A DNA stretch of 64,000 bases from Reichenbachiella faecimaris (GTDB taxonomy: Bacteria > Bacteroidota > Bacteroidia > Cytophagales > Cyclobacteriaceae), in NCBI RefSeq assembly GCF_900176375.1, contig NZ_FWYF01000001.1, positions 1,746,449-1,810,448 on the forward strand. Reading direction: 5' to 3'. The notes under the pieces were generated by a model. That model searched no databases. It was given only the letters and a program-made list of their open reading frames with translations, and was not told the origin of the DNA. Of this stretch, positions 43,723 through 52,055 are shown one piece after another (position 1 is the stretch's first letter; every line of letters begins with the position of its first letter). Made by a program: the position numbers and the translations under genes.

Positions 43723-45756
43723 CTATATATATCTATATGGCACTTTCAATTCTACTTGGGCACCTAGTGTCTTGCCGTCGGCACCTTTTACATCTGCTAA
43801 AATGAGCTGTATTTTTCTTTTCAGTGTTTTGTTGAATACCTCCATGCGCTCTCTGATAATCGTAGTGGAGAGTGATTGATGATCTTTAGACGCTGTAGTG
43901 GATTGAATATATCCTCCGCCATTGTCTTTGATCACAATGGAAATGTATTCCTCCTCTTTTTCGAATTTCAGCTCGATTTTTCCTTTCCCATCGCTGGGGG
44001 TTATTCCATGCTCAATGGCATTCTCAACAAAGGGTTGTACAAACATAGGCGGAATGGTATCTACCTCGGGGTCAATCTGGTCTGACACGTGAATTTCATA
44101 TTCAAAACTATTGTTGAGTCGCATCTTGTGCACGTCCATAAAATTGGTGAGCATTTCCAACTCATCTTCCAGTGGGATGAATTCCTTTCTGGAATTCTCC
44201 AAGGTCTCCCGCATCAGCTTGGCGAATTTGGATAAATAAGTAACTGCTGTCTCTGACTGATTCTTGAGCATGAAATTCTGCACAGCCAATAGTGCATTGG
44301 AGATGAAGTGTGGATTGAGCTGAGATCGAAGAAAACGCTGCTCCAGTTCCATTTGGCTCTGCTGGGTTTTCATCGATTTTTGCCGGTTGTTGAAAAATAC
44401 AAAACCACCAATCAATAAAACCATTACACCGCCAATCAGGATGGCTAGATTTTTTTGCTCTAATTCTAAGTTTTGAATAGTGGCCTGCTGAGAAAGTGTG
44501 GCTATTTCTGCTTCTTTTTTTTCTGTTTCGTATTTGGTTTGGATTTCTGCAATTTGTTTTGACTTATTTTCTTGATTTACCTCTTTGAAGATTTCAACGT
44601 GGCTTTTAAGAGCGTTAAATGCTTGCGTATACCTTCCCAATTTTTCATAAATCTGGCTTTGCAAATCGTAAATATCAGCCACGAGTGTTCGGTCTTTCAA
44701 TTCCTTCGCTATCTGCAATGCCGCTGTCGCTGAAGCTTGTGCCTCATCCAGTTGATTAAAATGAAATTTGATTCTGGCAAGATTGTATCTGGCATCAGCA
44801 ATCCCCTGTTCATCTTCTACCCGTATAAAGATGTCAAGCGCTTGGAGGAAAAATTCTTCAGATTTAGAAAAGTCGTTTTTGTTGAGGTAGACATGCCCTA
44901 ATGAAACAAATAAATAATAATCTGCTTCAACAAAGTTTTTCTCTTGTCTGATTTTTAGAGCTTTCTCCAAATAGAACAAGGCTGAATCGTATTGACCCAA
45001 CTCACTGAAATAGTCCCCTAAAGTGATATTAGCATACACCAAAGGCCTCACTCCAGTCGATTGTTTTGCTAGGTCATAGCCTTTTTTAAAATACTCCAAT
45101 GCCAGCTCATTCTCTTGCTGTGTTTGATATACATAGCCAATATTATTATATCCTTGAGCTAGCTGATCCTTGTGATTCTCTTCATTCAGAAATTTGGTCG
45201 CCAGCACGTAGTAATAGATCGAACTGTCTAATCTGCCTTCATTTTCAAGCAGATATCCCAGGTTATTCAGTATCATAGAAATGACAAGCGTATCCTTAGC
45301 TTTTTCTGCATATAATTTGGCCGTTAGAAATGATGCTTTGGCTAAATCAACATTTGAAGTAGTAGAGTAATTATAAGCCAACAAGAAATTTACCTTAGCT
45401 GATAATTTGCTAAAACCCTGACGGGCTGATACCGCGGCAGCATTTTTATAGTAGCTGTTCGATTTTTCAAACAGAAGAAACTGACTATACAACTGCCCTC
45501 TTGCAATGCTACTCTCCACAGTTAATTCCATTTTATCTTTCGGTGTGAATCGCTCTACTGAATCCAAATATTGCAAAGTTGCACTAGAATCTGAAAAGCT
45601 GCCTTTGGCCAGCCGTAAGTAAACAGAAGCCCTGGAATAATTATCTAAGTTTTGCTGCAACTCATTTAGAAGACTATCCTTAGTTGTATTCTGAGAAAAT
45701 CCTTGACTTATAGTAATCAACGAAAGTACGCCCAGCAGTCCAAAATATTTCAACAT
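43723..45756 (-). CDS. TPR-containing LytS-type sensor histidine kinase
   Basis: 677 aa. Signal peptide (LLGVLSLITISQGFSQ), seven or so periplasmic TPR repeats (about residues 90-380, for example YLLENEGRLDSSIYYYVLA), a coiled coil, one membrane helix (LAILIGGVMVLLIGGFVFF), then the His_kinase domain with LRSQLNPHFISNALLAV (His483) and an ATPase part with PPMFVQPFVENAIEHG and DNGGGY. This pairs with the LytTR regulator encoded next. A terminator separates it from the upstream lipoprotein gene, so the pair has its own promoter. Confidence 0.93.
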   Translation of the reverse strand: MLKYFGLLGVLSLITISQGFSQNTTKDSLLNELQQNLDNYSRASVYLRLAKGSFSDSSATLQYLDSVERFTPKDKMELTVESSIARGQLYSQFLLFEKSNSYYKNAAAVSARQGFSKLSAKVNFLLAYNYSTTSNVDLAKASFLTAKLYAEKAKDTLVISMILNNLGYLLENEGRLDSSIYYYVLATKFLNEENHKDQLAQGYNNIGYVYQTQQENELALEYFKKGYDLAKQSTGVRPLVYANITLGDYFSELGQYDSALFYLEKALKIRQEKNFVEADYYLFVSLGHVYLNKNDFSKSEEFFLQALDIFIRVEDEQGIADARYNLARIKFHFNQLDEAQASATAALQIAKELKDRTLVADIYDLQSQIYEKLGRYTQAFNALKSHVEIFKEVNQENKSKQIAEIQTKYETEKKEAEIATLSQQATIQNLELEQKNLAILIGGVMVLLIGGFVFFNNRQKSMKTQQSQMELEQRFLRSQLNPHFISNALLAVQNFMLKNQSETAVTYLSKFAKLMRETLENSRKEFIPLEDELEMLTNFMDVHKMRLNNSFEYEIHVSDQIDPEVDTIPPMFVQPFVENAIEHGITPSDGKGKIELKFEKEEEYISIVIKDNGGGYIQSTTASKDHQSLSTTIIRERMEVFNKTLKRKIQLILADVKGADGKTLGAQVELKVPYRYI

Positions 45757-45783
45757 GTAGTTATAGAGGTAATATTGATGAGT

Positions 45784-45815
45784 AAAAAAAGAGACCAGTA
45801 CTTAAAACCAGTCTC
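45784..45815 (-). terminator. Terminator after the small lipoprotein gene
   Basis: Minus-strand stem GAGACTGGT / ACTGGTCTC (two G-U pairs) followed by seven U. Confidence 0.75.
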
Positions 45816-45843
45816 GTTATTCAGATTTGATAATTTAGACTTT

Positions 45844-46038
45844 CTAATACCAATCTTTTAGGTGGCTATCTCCCTGCTGGGAAGAAGGTAAAGGCTCACT
45901 TACTTTTTCCGCTAATGGCCATTCAAAAGGATTAACAGCATTATCAGAAGATTTTGGCTCAATGATTTCATTTTCATCACAGCCTGTATGGACACATTGG
46001 ATTAATATGAATGCAATAGCTTTGATTAGGTTTTTCAT
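45844..46038 (-). CDS. Small putative lipoprotein
   Basis: 64 aa. Basic start, hydrophobic segment (IKAIAFILIQCVHTGC) ending in TGC, a possible lipobox, then an acidic and proline-containing tail (DENEIIEPKSSDNAVNPFEWPL). The lipobox is not ideal. It follows the WD40-caspase gene by 57 bases on the same strand and precedes a terminator, so it is probably the last gene of that unit. Function unknown. Confidence 0.6.
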   Translation of the reverse strand: MKNLIKAIAFILIQCVHTGCDENEIIEPKSSDNAVNPFEWPLAEKVSEPLPSSQQGDSHLKDWY

Positions 46039-46095
46039 CTTTTTGATCGTTTAGGAAAACATTTTTTTAAATATATAAATATTAAAACTCATTGT

Positions 46096-49000
46096 CTACT
46101 CCACCACCACCGGAAAGTCCTGTCCTCGCGAGTAAGTGACCGGATACTGTGACTTGCCTTTATACTGAATAGCGTATTCTGGGACTTGTGAGTCTATGTA
46201 AGCTTTCAGCTCGTAAATGGTGACTTTTCCATCTTTGGGCGCGCCGTCCGCTTTACCGCTCAAAGCCTCAAGCAAAACATAGGTAAACAATCCATGGCCG
46301 AGCGCTGCAAACTCCGTGGCAAACTGCTCACTGCCTGAGGCCGCCAATACATGTACGCCTGAACTTCGCGACAATTGTGCCATAGCCTTTTCTTCACTGG
46401 CTCCTCGTATGGCCAACAATTCCGTGGACCCGCCTGACTGACAAGCATCTAAAACCACCAGTTGTTTGAGAGCACTGATGCTAGCAAATTTCTGTTGCAG
46501 TGTAGCAGCATTTACTGCCTCATCTGTCAGTAGATCCAAATCATACAATCGAATATTTTCTGTAGGAATGAAGTAAAAATCACCATCCACCATACTCCCA
46601 TGTCCGGCATAATAAAAGAAGAAAACATCTTGAGGTCTTGCATTTGCTGCTATCTCATCCAAAGTGGCCAACATGTTTTCCTTAGTGGCCTCTTCATTAA
46701 ACAAAGCATAAACCTGTGTCCTGTTGAATAGCTTTTTTCCCTTGGTTTTCACCAATTTCAAGAATGCTTCCGCATCCTCAAACGCATAATTAAGATCCAG
46801 ATTTGGGTTTTTGTACTTATTGATCCCAATGGCCATGACATGACAAGTAATATCCTCGTGTATGCCATCAGCAAATATCTCACGCTGGGTAAGCTCTGAC
46901 TCAATGCGCTCATCACTGAATGCTGAGATAGCAATCACATTTTTGCCTGGTACCAGCTGCACTGGATAATGGTGAAATACGGATTTTCCTGGTTTTGGCT
47001 TCACCCTGGTCATTCGGTCGTGCCCAGGCAATCGCTTGCCATTGTGCAAGAGTTTTACTTCGTCCATTCCTCCACCTTCATCCGTGATTTTCACCATCAC
47101 ATCTATCTCATTTTTGGTGAGGTGTTCGCCAGAGGTGGGCGAAATGATCTCAACAGTGGGAGGTGGTGAATTTTTAAGTTTTGATTTAATGTCAACTTTG
47201 TCATTCAATAAGCCGTCCGCTTGTAGTGATTTCCCTAATATACCAGGTTGATAAAAATCCTCAAAAAATTGATCCAGAGAATAACTCTTCATACCTCTAA
47301 CAAAAAAGATGTTTTGCTTGGCCTTTTCTGTAGCGTCAAACTGCCCATTGCTATTCGTCACCAACCAATCCCCTTCACTTAACAGGATATGAGAAATAAT
47401 CTCTTGTCCTGTGGCTACATCCCAAATTCGTGTGGTACCATCCAAACTATGTGTGATCAAATGTTTATCATTATGAATAAAGTCTACAGTAGTAATAGCA
47501 TCTGTATGACCGACAAAAGTTCTAATTGTTGCTCCTGAATTAATATCCCATAGCCTCGCCGTTCGATCGGAACCAGCAGTAGCTATTTGTTTGCCATTCG
47601 AGCTAAATGCTGTAGTGAAAATTTGTCCTTCGTGACCGACAAATTTCTGAACGCTAAGACCCGAAGCCATATCCCATAGTTTCGCCTTACCGTCCCAGCT
47701 TCCAGTCAACAGTTGGCCGTCTTTTACGCTGACATGAGACACCATTTCTGTATGTCCTATAAAATTTCTTGCAGGCTCACCACTGTCAATTTCTATTAGC
47801 TTCAGTTCTTTTCCTAGTGTCCCGACAGCCAGGTAAAGGTCATTGCGTGCAAAAGACAAAGCATAGGGTGAGTTCTGATCCATTCTGTATGTGTTAATTT
47901 CTTCTCCACTTTGAATATCCCAGAGTCTGGCAGTGGCATCCCAACTGCCTGATACCATATATTTTCCATTTTGGCTAAGTGCCAATTCGAAAATCAACTC
48001 TCTGTGCCCAGCAAAAGTCTTGAGCTCGTCGCCTGTGCTCACTTCCCACATGCGAATAGTTTTGTCCCCACTGCCTGTAAACAAATACTTGCCGTCCTTA
48101 GAGAATTCGAAACTGGTTACTCCATTTTCATGTCCATCAAAAGAACGCACCACTCGCCCCTTGTTCAGATCCCAAAGTTGCGCTGAAGTACCTACTGCTT
48201 TTATGACAAATCGTTCATCTGGCGAAACTCTGATGCCCTCTTTGTAGCCTACATATCTGCTCAAGTTGTATTGCCAATACGACTCAGGGTCCAATCCCAA
48301 ACCATTGTCCAAGGCGTCATTCAAATAACCTTTTAATACTTTGCTCAACTTTCCTGTTTGTGTATTCCAGATTTTGGTCACTCTGTCATTAGTTGCGGTA
48401 GCTATGAACTTGCCATCTGGGCTAAGTGTGGCCGAATTGATTTTGGTCTCTGTATTCAATATCTTATGAAGCAGTTGGCCAGAAGTATTCCAGATCTTTA
48501 CCGTATCTTCATCAGACACAAAAACGGTATTTCCTTTCATGCCCACTGCGTTGTACTCCTCTCCGTCCTGACTAAACTCTTTGACCACCTTCCCTGATTT
48601 CCAATCCCACAAGGTCACTGGTCCTCTTATGCTCGCAGAAAGTAATCTGGATCCTTTGTCATCCAACTGAATAAAACTTGGACATCCTCCGCACGAACTC
48701 GGACTAATGTTCCTTAAGGTATCTTGTGGCACATTTGAATCAAGCTTGTAGGTAATAATCTTACCATCATCATTACCAGTGATTAAATTTTTGTCGTCTT
48801 TCGTAAACAAAACCTGAACGCCCACGCCGATTCCTGTAGCTGGGTTGCCTTTAAACTCGCCTATTTTTTCTCCTGTATGTACATCCCATACATATACCTG
48901 CCTATCCCAGCCGCCAGAGACCAGCTGTGTGCCATCAGAGTTGAAATTCAAAGAAGAAACTCGCTTTCCATGTCCTTCCAATGTGCGCACCAGTTGGCCG

Positions 49001-49320
49001 GTAGCCACTTCCCAAATCCGAATGGTCTGATCTGAAGAGCCACTGGCCAGATACTTGCCAGTAGGATCAAATACTACAATATTCACTGGATTGATGTGCC
49101 CTAAAAAAGTTCGAATTTCACGACCTGTTGTGACTTGCCAGAGTTTGATACTACTGTCTCGACTTCCTGTCGCTAGAAACTGTCCATCAGGACTATAGGC
49201 AACTGTACGTACAGCTGCACGATGCCCGCGCTGGATGACGGTTTCTAAGGGATATTCTTGCGAGAATGCCGAAATAAGTTCGCAAAATAATAGCAATAGG
49301 ATGAGGTATGTTCTTTTCAA
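46096..49320 (-). CDS. Secreted WD40-repeat protein with C-terminal caspase-like (C14) peptidase domain
   Basis: 1074 aa from TTG 49320, which gives a normal signal peptide (LKRTYLILLLLFCELISAFSQ); an ATG at 49446 would add 42 unlikely residues. About twelve WD40 repeats (GHxxxVxxxxFxxDGKxLxTGSxDxTxRLWDxxTG) fill residues about 25-640 and form one or two propellers. After a linker and an Ig-like stretch comes a caspase fold: MAIGINKYKN, FFYYAGHGS with catalytic His907, and VVLDACQSGG with catalytic Cys960. Both catalytic residues are present, so it is likely an active protease, probably Arg/Lys- or Asp-specific (not determinable by eye). Similar WD40-caspase proteins occur in many filamentous and gliding bacteria, with unknown roles. 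Confidence 0.88.
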   Translation of the reverse strand: MKRTYLILLLLFCELISAFSQEYPLETVIQRGHRAAVRTVAYSPDGQFLATGSRDSSIKLWQVTTGREIRTFLGHINPVNIVVFDPTGKYLASGSSDQTIRIWEVATGQLVRTLEGHGKRVSSLNFNSDGTQLVSGGWDRQVYVWDVHTGEKIGEFKGNPATGIGVGVQVLFTKDDKNLITGNDDGKIITYKLDSNVPQDTLRNISPSSCGGCPSFIQLDDKGSRLLSASIRGPVTLWDWKSGKVVKEFSQDGEEYNAVGMKGNTVFVSDEDTVKIWNTSGQLLHKILNTETKINSATLSPDGKFIATATNDRVTKIWNTQTGKLSKVLKGYLNDALDNGLGLDPESYWQYNLSRYVGYKEGIRVSPDERFVIKAVGTSAQLWDLNKGRVVRSFDGHENGVTSFEFSKDGKYLFTGSGDKTIRMWEVSTGDELKTFAGHRELIFELALSQNGKYMVSGSWDATARLWDIQSGEEINTYRMDQNSPYALSFARNDLYLAVGTLGKELKLIEIDSGEPARNFIGHTEMVSHVSVKDGQLLTGSWDGKAKLWDMASGLSVQKFVGHEGQIFTTAFSSNGKQIATAGSDRTARLWDINSGATIRTFVGHTDAITTVDFIHNDKHLITHSLDGTTRIWDVATGQEIISHILLSEGDWLVTNSNGQFDATEKAKQNIFFVRGMKSYSLDQFFEDFYQPGILGKSLQADGLLNDKVDIKSKLKNSPPPTVEIISPTSGEHLTKNEIDVMVKITDEGGGMDEVKLLHNGKRLPGHDRMTRVKPKPGKSVFHHYPVQLVPGKNVIAISAFSDERIESELTQREIFADGIHEDITCHVMAIGINKYKNPNLDLNYAFEDAEAFLKLVKTKGKKLFNRTQVYALFNEEATKENMLATLDEIAANARPQDVFFFYYAGHGSMVDGDFYFIPTENIRLYDLDLLTDEAVNAATLQQKFASISALKQLVVLDACQSGGSTELLAIRGASEEKAMAQLSRSSGVHVLAASGSEQFATEFAALGHGLFTYVLLEALSGKADGAPKDGKVTIYELKAYIDSQVPEYAIQYKGKSQYPVTYSRGQDFPVVVE

Positions 49321-49544
49321 AATAGTGGTTTTAAAAAATTTGGATAAAGATAAACCAGCTAAACAAGGCAAGTGATATTTCAAGGTAAAATGGAAACAAA
49401 ATGGATTGCGCTTGCACAAAAATGGAGCAATAATAGAGATGAACATATAAAGCCAATATAGAACTTGAAAAATAATCGATTATTTTAAAATCACTCATCG
49501 AAAAATTTACTCAAAAGAATATCTAATTTGTATTTTGCGGCAAA

Positions 49545-50285
49545 ATGGAGGAGAAGAAAAAATATACTGCTGTATATATCGACGACGATAAAATTTTACT
49601 CACGGTCATGACCGCTTATGCTCAGCATACTAAATACGTAGACTTGTTGGGGTGTTATTTGAATCCTGTAGAAGGAATTACAGCAATAGATGATCTAAAA
49701 CCGGACATTCTGTTTTTGGATGTTCAGATGAAAGAAATAGATGCTTTCGACACTATGGAAGCGCTAGAACATGACCCCATTGTCATTATCGTATCCTCCC
49801 ATTGGGAAAGTGAAAGTGAATTGATTGAAGCAGGGGCTTCTTGTTTTTTGACCAAACCTCTTAAAGGCCCGAATCAAATTGATCAAGCCGTAGAAAAAGC
49901 TTTGGCCTTCCGTGCCAAACAAAAAGAAAAAGTAAAGCGACCAAGCATCAAACTTGATTCCAATCAAGAAATTCTTCCCGAACTCTACAAAGAAAAATTG
50001 ACCAAAGAGCATTTTGCAGAAAATGAAACGTGGGCCAATTTTATTGTGAAGTTTGATCAAATGCATCCTAGCTTTTTCGAAAACCTCAAAGGGGATTTTA
50101 ATAGCCTTACTCCTACACAAATGCGAATATGTGCATACGCCAAAATTGGTATTTCGTTGAAAAACATGTCCAGCAATATGGATCAGGCGCTAGAATCTAT
50201 ACAGACTCATATTGCGGATATTAAAGAAAAGCTCAACATTGAGCCAGATGATGATTTACGTGAATTTTTGAGTATCTATAATTAA
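49545..50285 (+). CDS. Orphan response regulator with LuxR-like output domain
   Basis: 246 aa. Receiver domain with DDD at residues 13-15, phospho-acceptor Asp59 (ILFLDVQMKE) and Lys in LTKPLKG. The linker is charged. The C-terminal 85 residues (FDQMHPSFFENLKGDFNSLT, LTPTQMRICAYAKIGISLKNMSSN, IQTHIADIKEKLNI, DDDLREFLSIYN) match, block by block, the last 85 residues of the TPR protein at 60155-62299. The arrangement is that of a divergent LuxR/GerE helix-turn-helix. No kinase is adjacent: it is transcribed divergently from the WD40-caspase gene. Confidence 0.85.
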   Translation: MEEKKKYTAVYIDDDKILLTVMTAYAQHTKYVDLLGCYLNPVEGITAIDDLKPDILFLDVQMKEIDAFDTMEALEHDPIVIIVSSHWESESELIEAGASCFLTKPLKGPNQIDQAVEKALAFRAKQKEKVKRPSIKLDSNQEILPELYKEKLTKEHFAENETWANFIVKFDQMHPSFFENLKGDFNSLTPTQMRICAYAKIGISLKNMSSNMDQALESIQTHIADIKEKLNIEPDDDLREFLSIYN

Positions 50286-50333
50286 AAGCAACCTACCTGA
50301 GTGACGATCAAATTTTCCGTTTTGAGACATTAA

Positions 50334-51869
50334 TCATTGATTGGTATAGGTTAGTATTTTCACCTTTTTCACTCCCTTTGGTGTAATGATATGCGCAAAA
50401 TAAAACCCATGACTTTGTGGAAGCTTTATTTGTTCATTTTGTTGGATAACCCCAGTTTGTATAAGCTGTCCAGTAGCATTGAATAGGCTATACTCTGTAG
50501 TTGTTTCTAACCCCAGAAATCGAACCATTCCATCTGTAGACGGATTTGGAAATACACTAATATCAGGAGTAATGGTAGCTACCTGTGTGATGCAATCAGT
50601 TTCAGATAAAATGGTAAGATTCAATGTGACCAGACTGTCACACCCAAGCTGGTTAGTAAAACTTCCAATATATTCACCAGACTGTGTTTGTTCGTTTCCA
50701 TCGAATGTATAACTGCCACAGGCCACCTTTTCCAGAGTTTCATTATCTTCCTTACAAGGCAATTGCATTTCTACCAACGGATAAGCTGCCAGGCCTCCTG
50801 AAAGCTGAGAAATCACGCCAAATGTCTCAGTGTCCATATCATATTCGAAAATGGTGATGCCAGCATTGCCATAAGAGACATACCTCGTATTGCCATACAA
50901 TTTGCCATTGGCCGACGCCAAGACTGGCGCATCCGGAATGTGCGGACCAGAAAACTCAAGAAAACTGTGCAATGTCTCTTGCGAACCAGTACCAGTATTA
51001 AACCTATATAGCGAACCGTGCCCTTCTGTACCGCCTGTGCCTGTGGTTCCGTAATAGTTGCCGTCTGATGCCAACAATATGCCTGCATTTATACCCTGCG
51101 TATCGGTCAGACGAAAGATGGTACTGTAGGTATTGGTTGCTATATCGAATTGGAAAATCCTGCCATCAAGCCAGGAAGTGACTCCATAGAGTTGACCTTC
51201 ACTATTCATGGCGAGGCTCGTTGGCGATCTCCCGAGTTCTTCTGAGCCATCAAATTCAAATACTACCTCGTAGATGGCGGCCTCAATATTATATTTGAAA
51301 ATCACACCTCGGTCTGCTACACCTCCATATTCGGTAAAACCATAGTATACATTATCCGAGACTTCAACCAATCTATTGTCTCCGAAAGTTAGGCGTCCAG
51401 TGGCCTTCTCAAATTCGTGCAGTTCAGTGTACTCACTCGAAGTTGGGTCAAATTCAAAGAGGACATCCATTCCACCTGAAATAAAACCATATAGCTTGCC
51501 ATTAGATCCCAAGGTCATTGTACCTAATGGAATGCCGCCCGAAAAATGATGTAACACTTCGTAATTGTAACTTGACTGATCAATGGCAAATAAAACACCG
51601 CCATCAAAGGCTCCTCCTGCAGACGTCCCTCCATATATTTTTTCATCAGCACCTTGGGTTAATCCCCATATTGGCATGGAGCCCATTTCTCCTCCTTCAA
51701 AAAGGTGAACGATTTCTAAATTCTCTCCATTACCATCTGACTTGTAGATATAACCCGCATCCTCATTGCCGAACACCGGACTGACGCCCCAAAGTTCGGA
51801 TTGTTGTGCCCGAGTGGGGATGAATAGGGCATGGCACAGAACCAATAAACCAGTAGTAATCTTTCTCAT
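50334..51869 (-). CDS. T9SS-sorted protein with GloVer-type beta-propeller repeats
   Basis: 511 aa. Signal peptide (ending PTRAQ). Residues about 30-370 contain roughly seven repeats of the type GxDGxxYGxTxxGGxxxxGxxFxxDxxTxxYxxxxxF, typical of secreted proteins annotated as choice-of-anchor GloVer repeats. One Cys module follows (CGSYTFDGNEQTQSGEYIG, GCDSLVTLNLTIL), then a complete type A sorting domain (ISVFPNPSTDGMVRF, LFNATGQLIQTG, GFYFAHIITP, KVKILTYTNQ). It should be exported by T9SS and anchored on the surface. It shares its Cys module with the two upstream T9SS genes. Confidence 0.88.
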   Translation of the reverse strand: MRKITTGLLVLCHALFIPTRAQQSELWGVSPVFGNEDAGYIYKSDGNGENLEIVHLFEGGEMGSMPIWGLTQGADEKIYGGTSAGGAFDGGVLFAIDQSSYNYEVLHHFSGGIPLGTMTLGSNGKLYGFISGGMDVLFEFDPTSSEYTELHEFEKATGRLTFGDNRLVEVSDNVYYGFTEYGGVADRGVIFKYNIEAAIYEVVFEFDGSEELGRSPTSLAMNSEGQLYGVTSWLDGRIFQFDIATNTYSTIFRLTDTQGINAGILLASDGNYYGTTGTGGTEGHGSLYRFNTGTGSQETLHSFLEFSGPHIPDAPVLASANGKLYGNTRYVSYGNAGITIFEYDMDTETFGVISQLSGGLAAYPLVEMQLPCKEDNETLEKVACGSYTFDGNEQTQSGEYIGSFTNQLGCDSLVTLNLTILSETDCITQVATITPDISVFPNPSTDGMVRFLGLETTTEYSLFNATGQLIQTGVIQQNEQIKLPQSHGFYFAHIITPKGVKKVKILTYTNQ

Positions 51870-51940
51870 AGCTACTTTTACTCTCTAAAGTAAAAAAGAG
51901 GAAACACAAAAATACCCTATTTATATTTTTCAAGTGACAC

Positions 51941-52011
51941 AAAAAAGACCTGGCGTCTCCGGGTCTTTTTGGTTCTGCTTGAAAAGGTAGGAAGGGCTTG
52001 CACCTTCCCTG
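51941..52011 (-). repeat. Two-hairpin 3' element, copy 1
   Basis: Read on the minus strand: hairpin A (GGAAGG, loop TGCAAGC, CCTTCC), a linker ACCTACCTTTTCAAGCAGA region, then hairpin B (GACC, inner CGGAGACGCC, GGTC) followed by TTTTTT. The same two hairpins, with compensating changes in the stem of A and identical loops, occur at 62298-62374. It directly follows the end of the frame-shifted C-terminus of the gene at 52056. Confidence 0.7.
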
Positions 52012-52055
52012 CTGCTGGTCGTTGTTGTGTCTATTCTTTGATGACTCGAAGGTTT

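Noticed and set aside
49321-49446. ATG 49446 as start of the WD40-caspase gene
   Set aside because: The added 42 residues are Cys/Phe-rich and would place the signal peptide internally.
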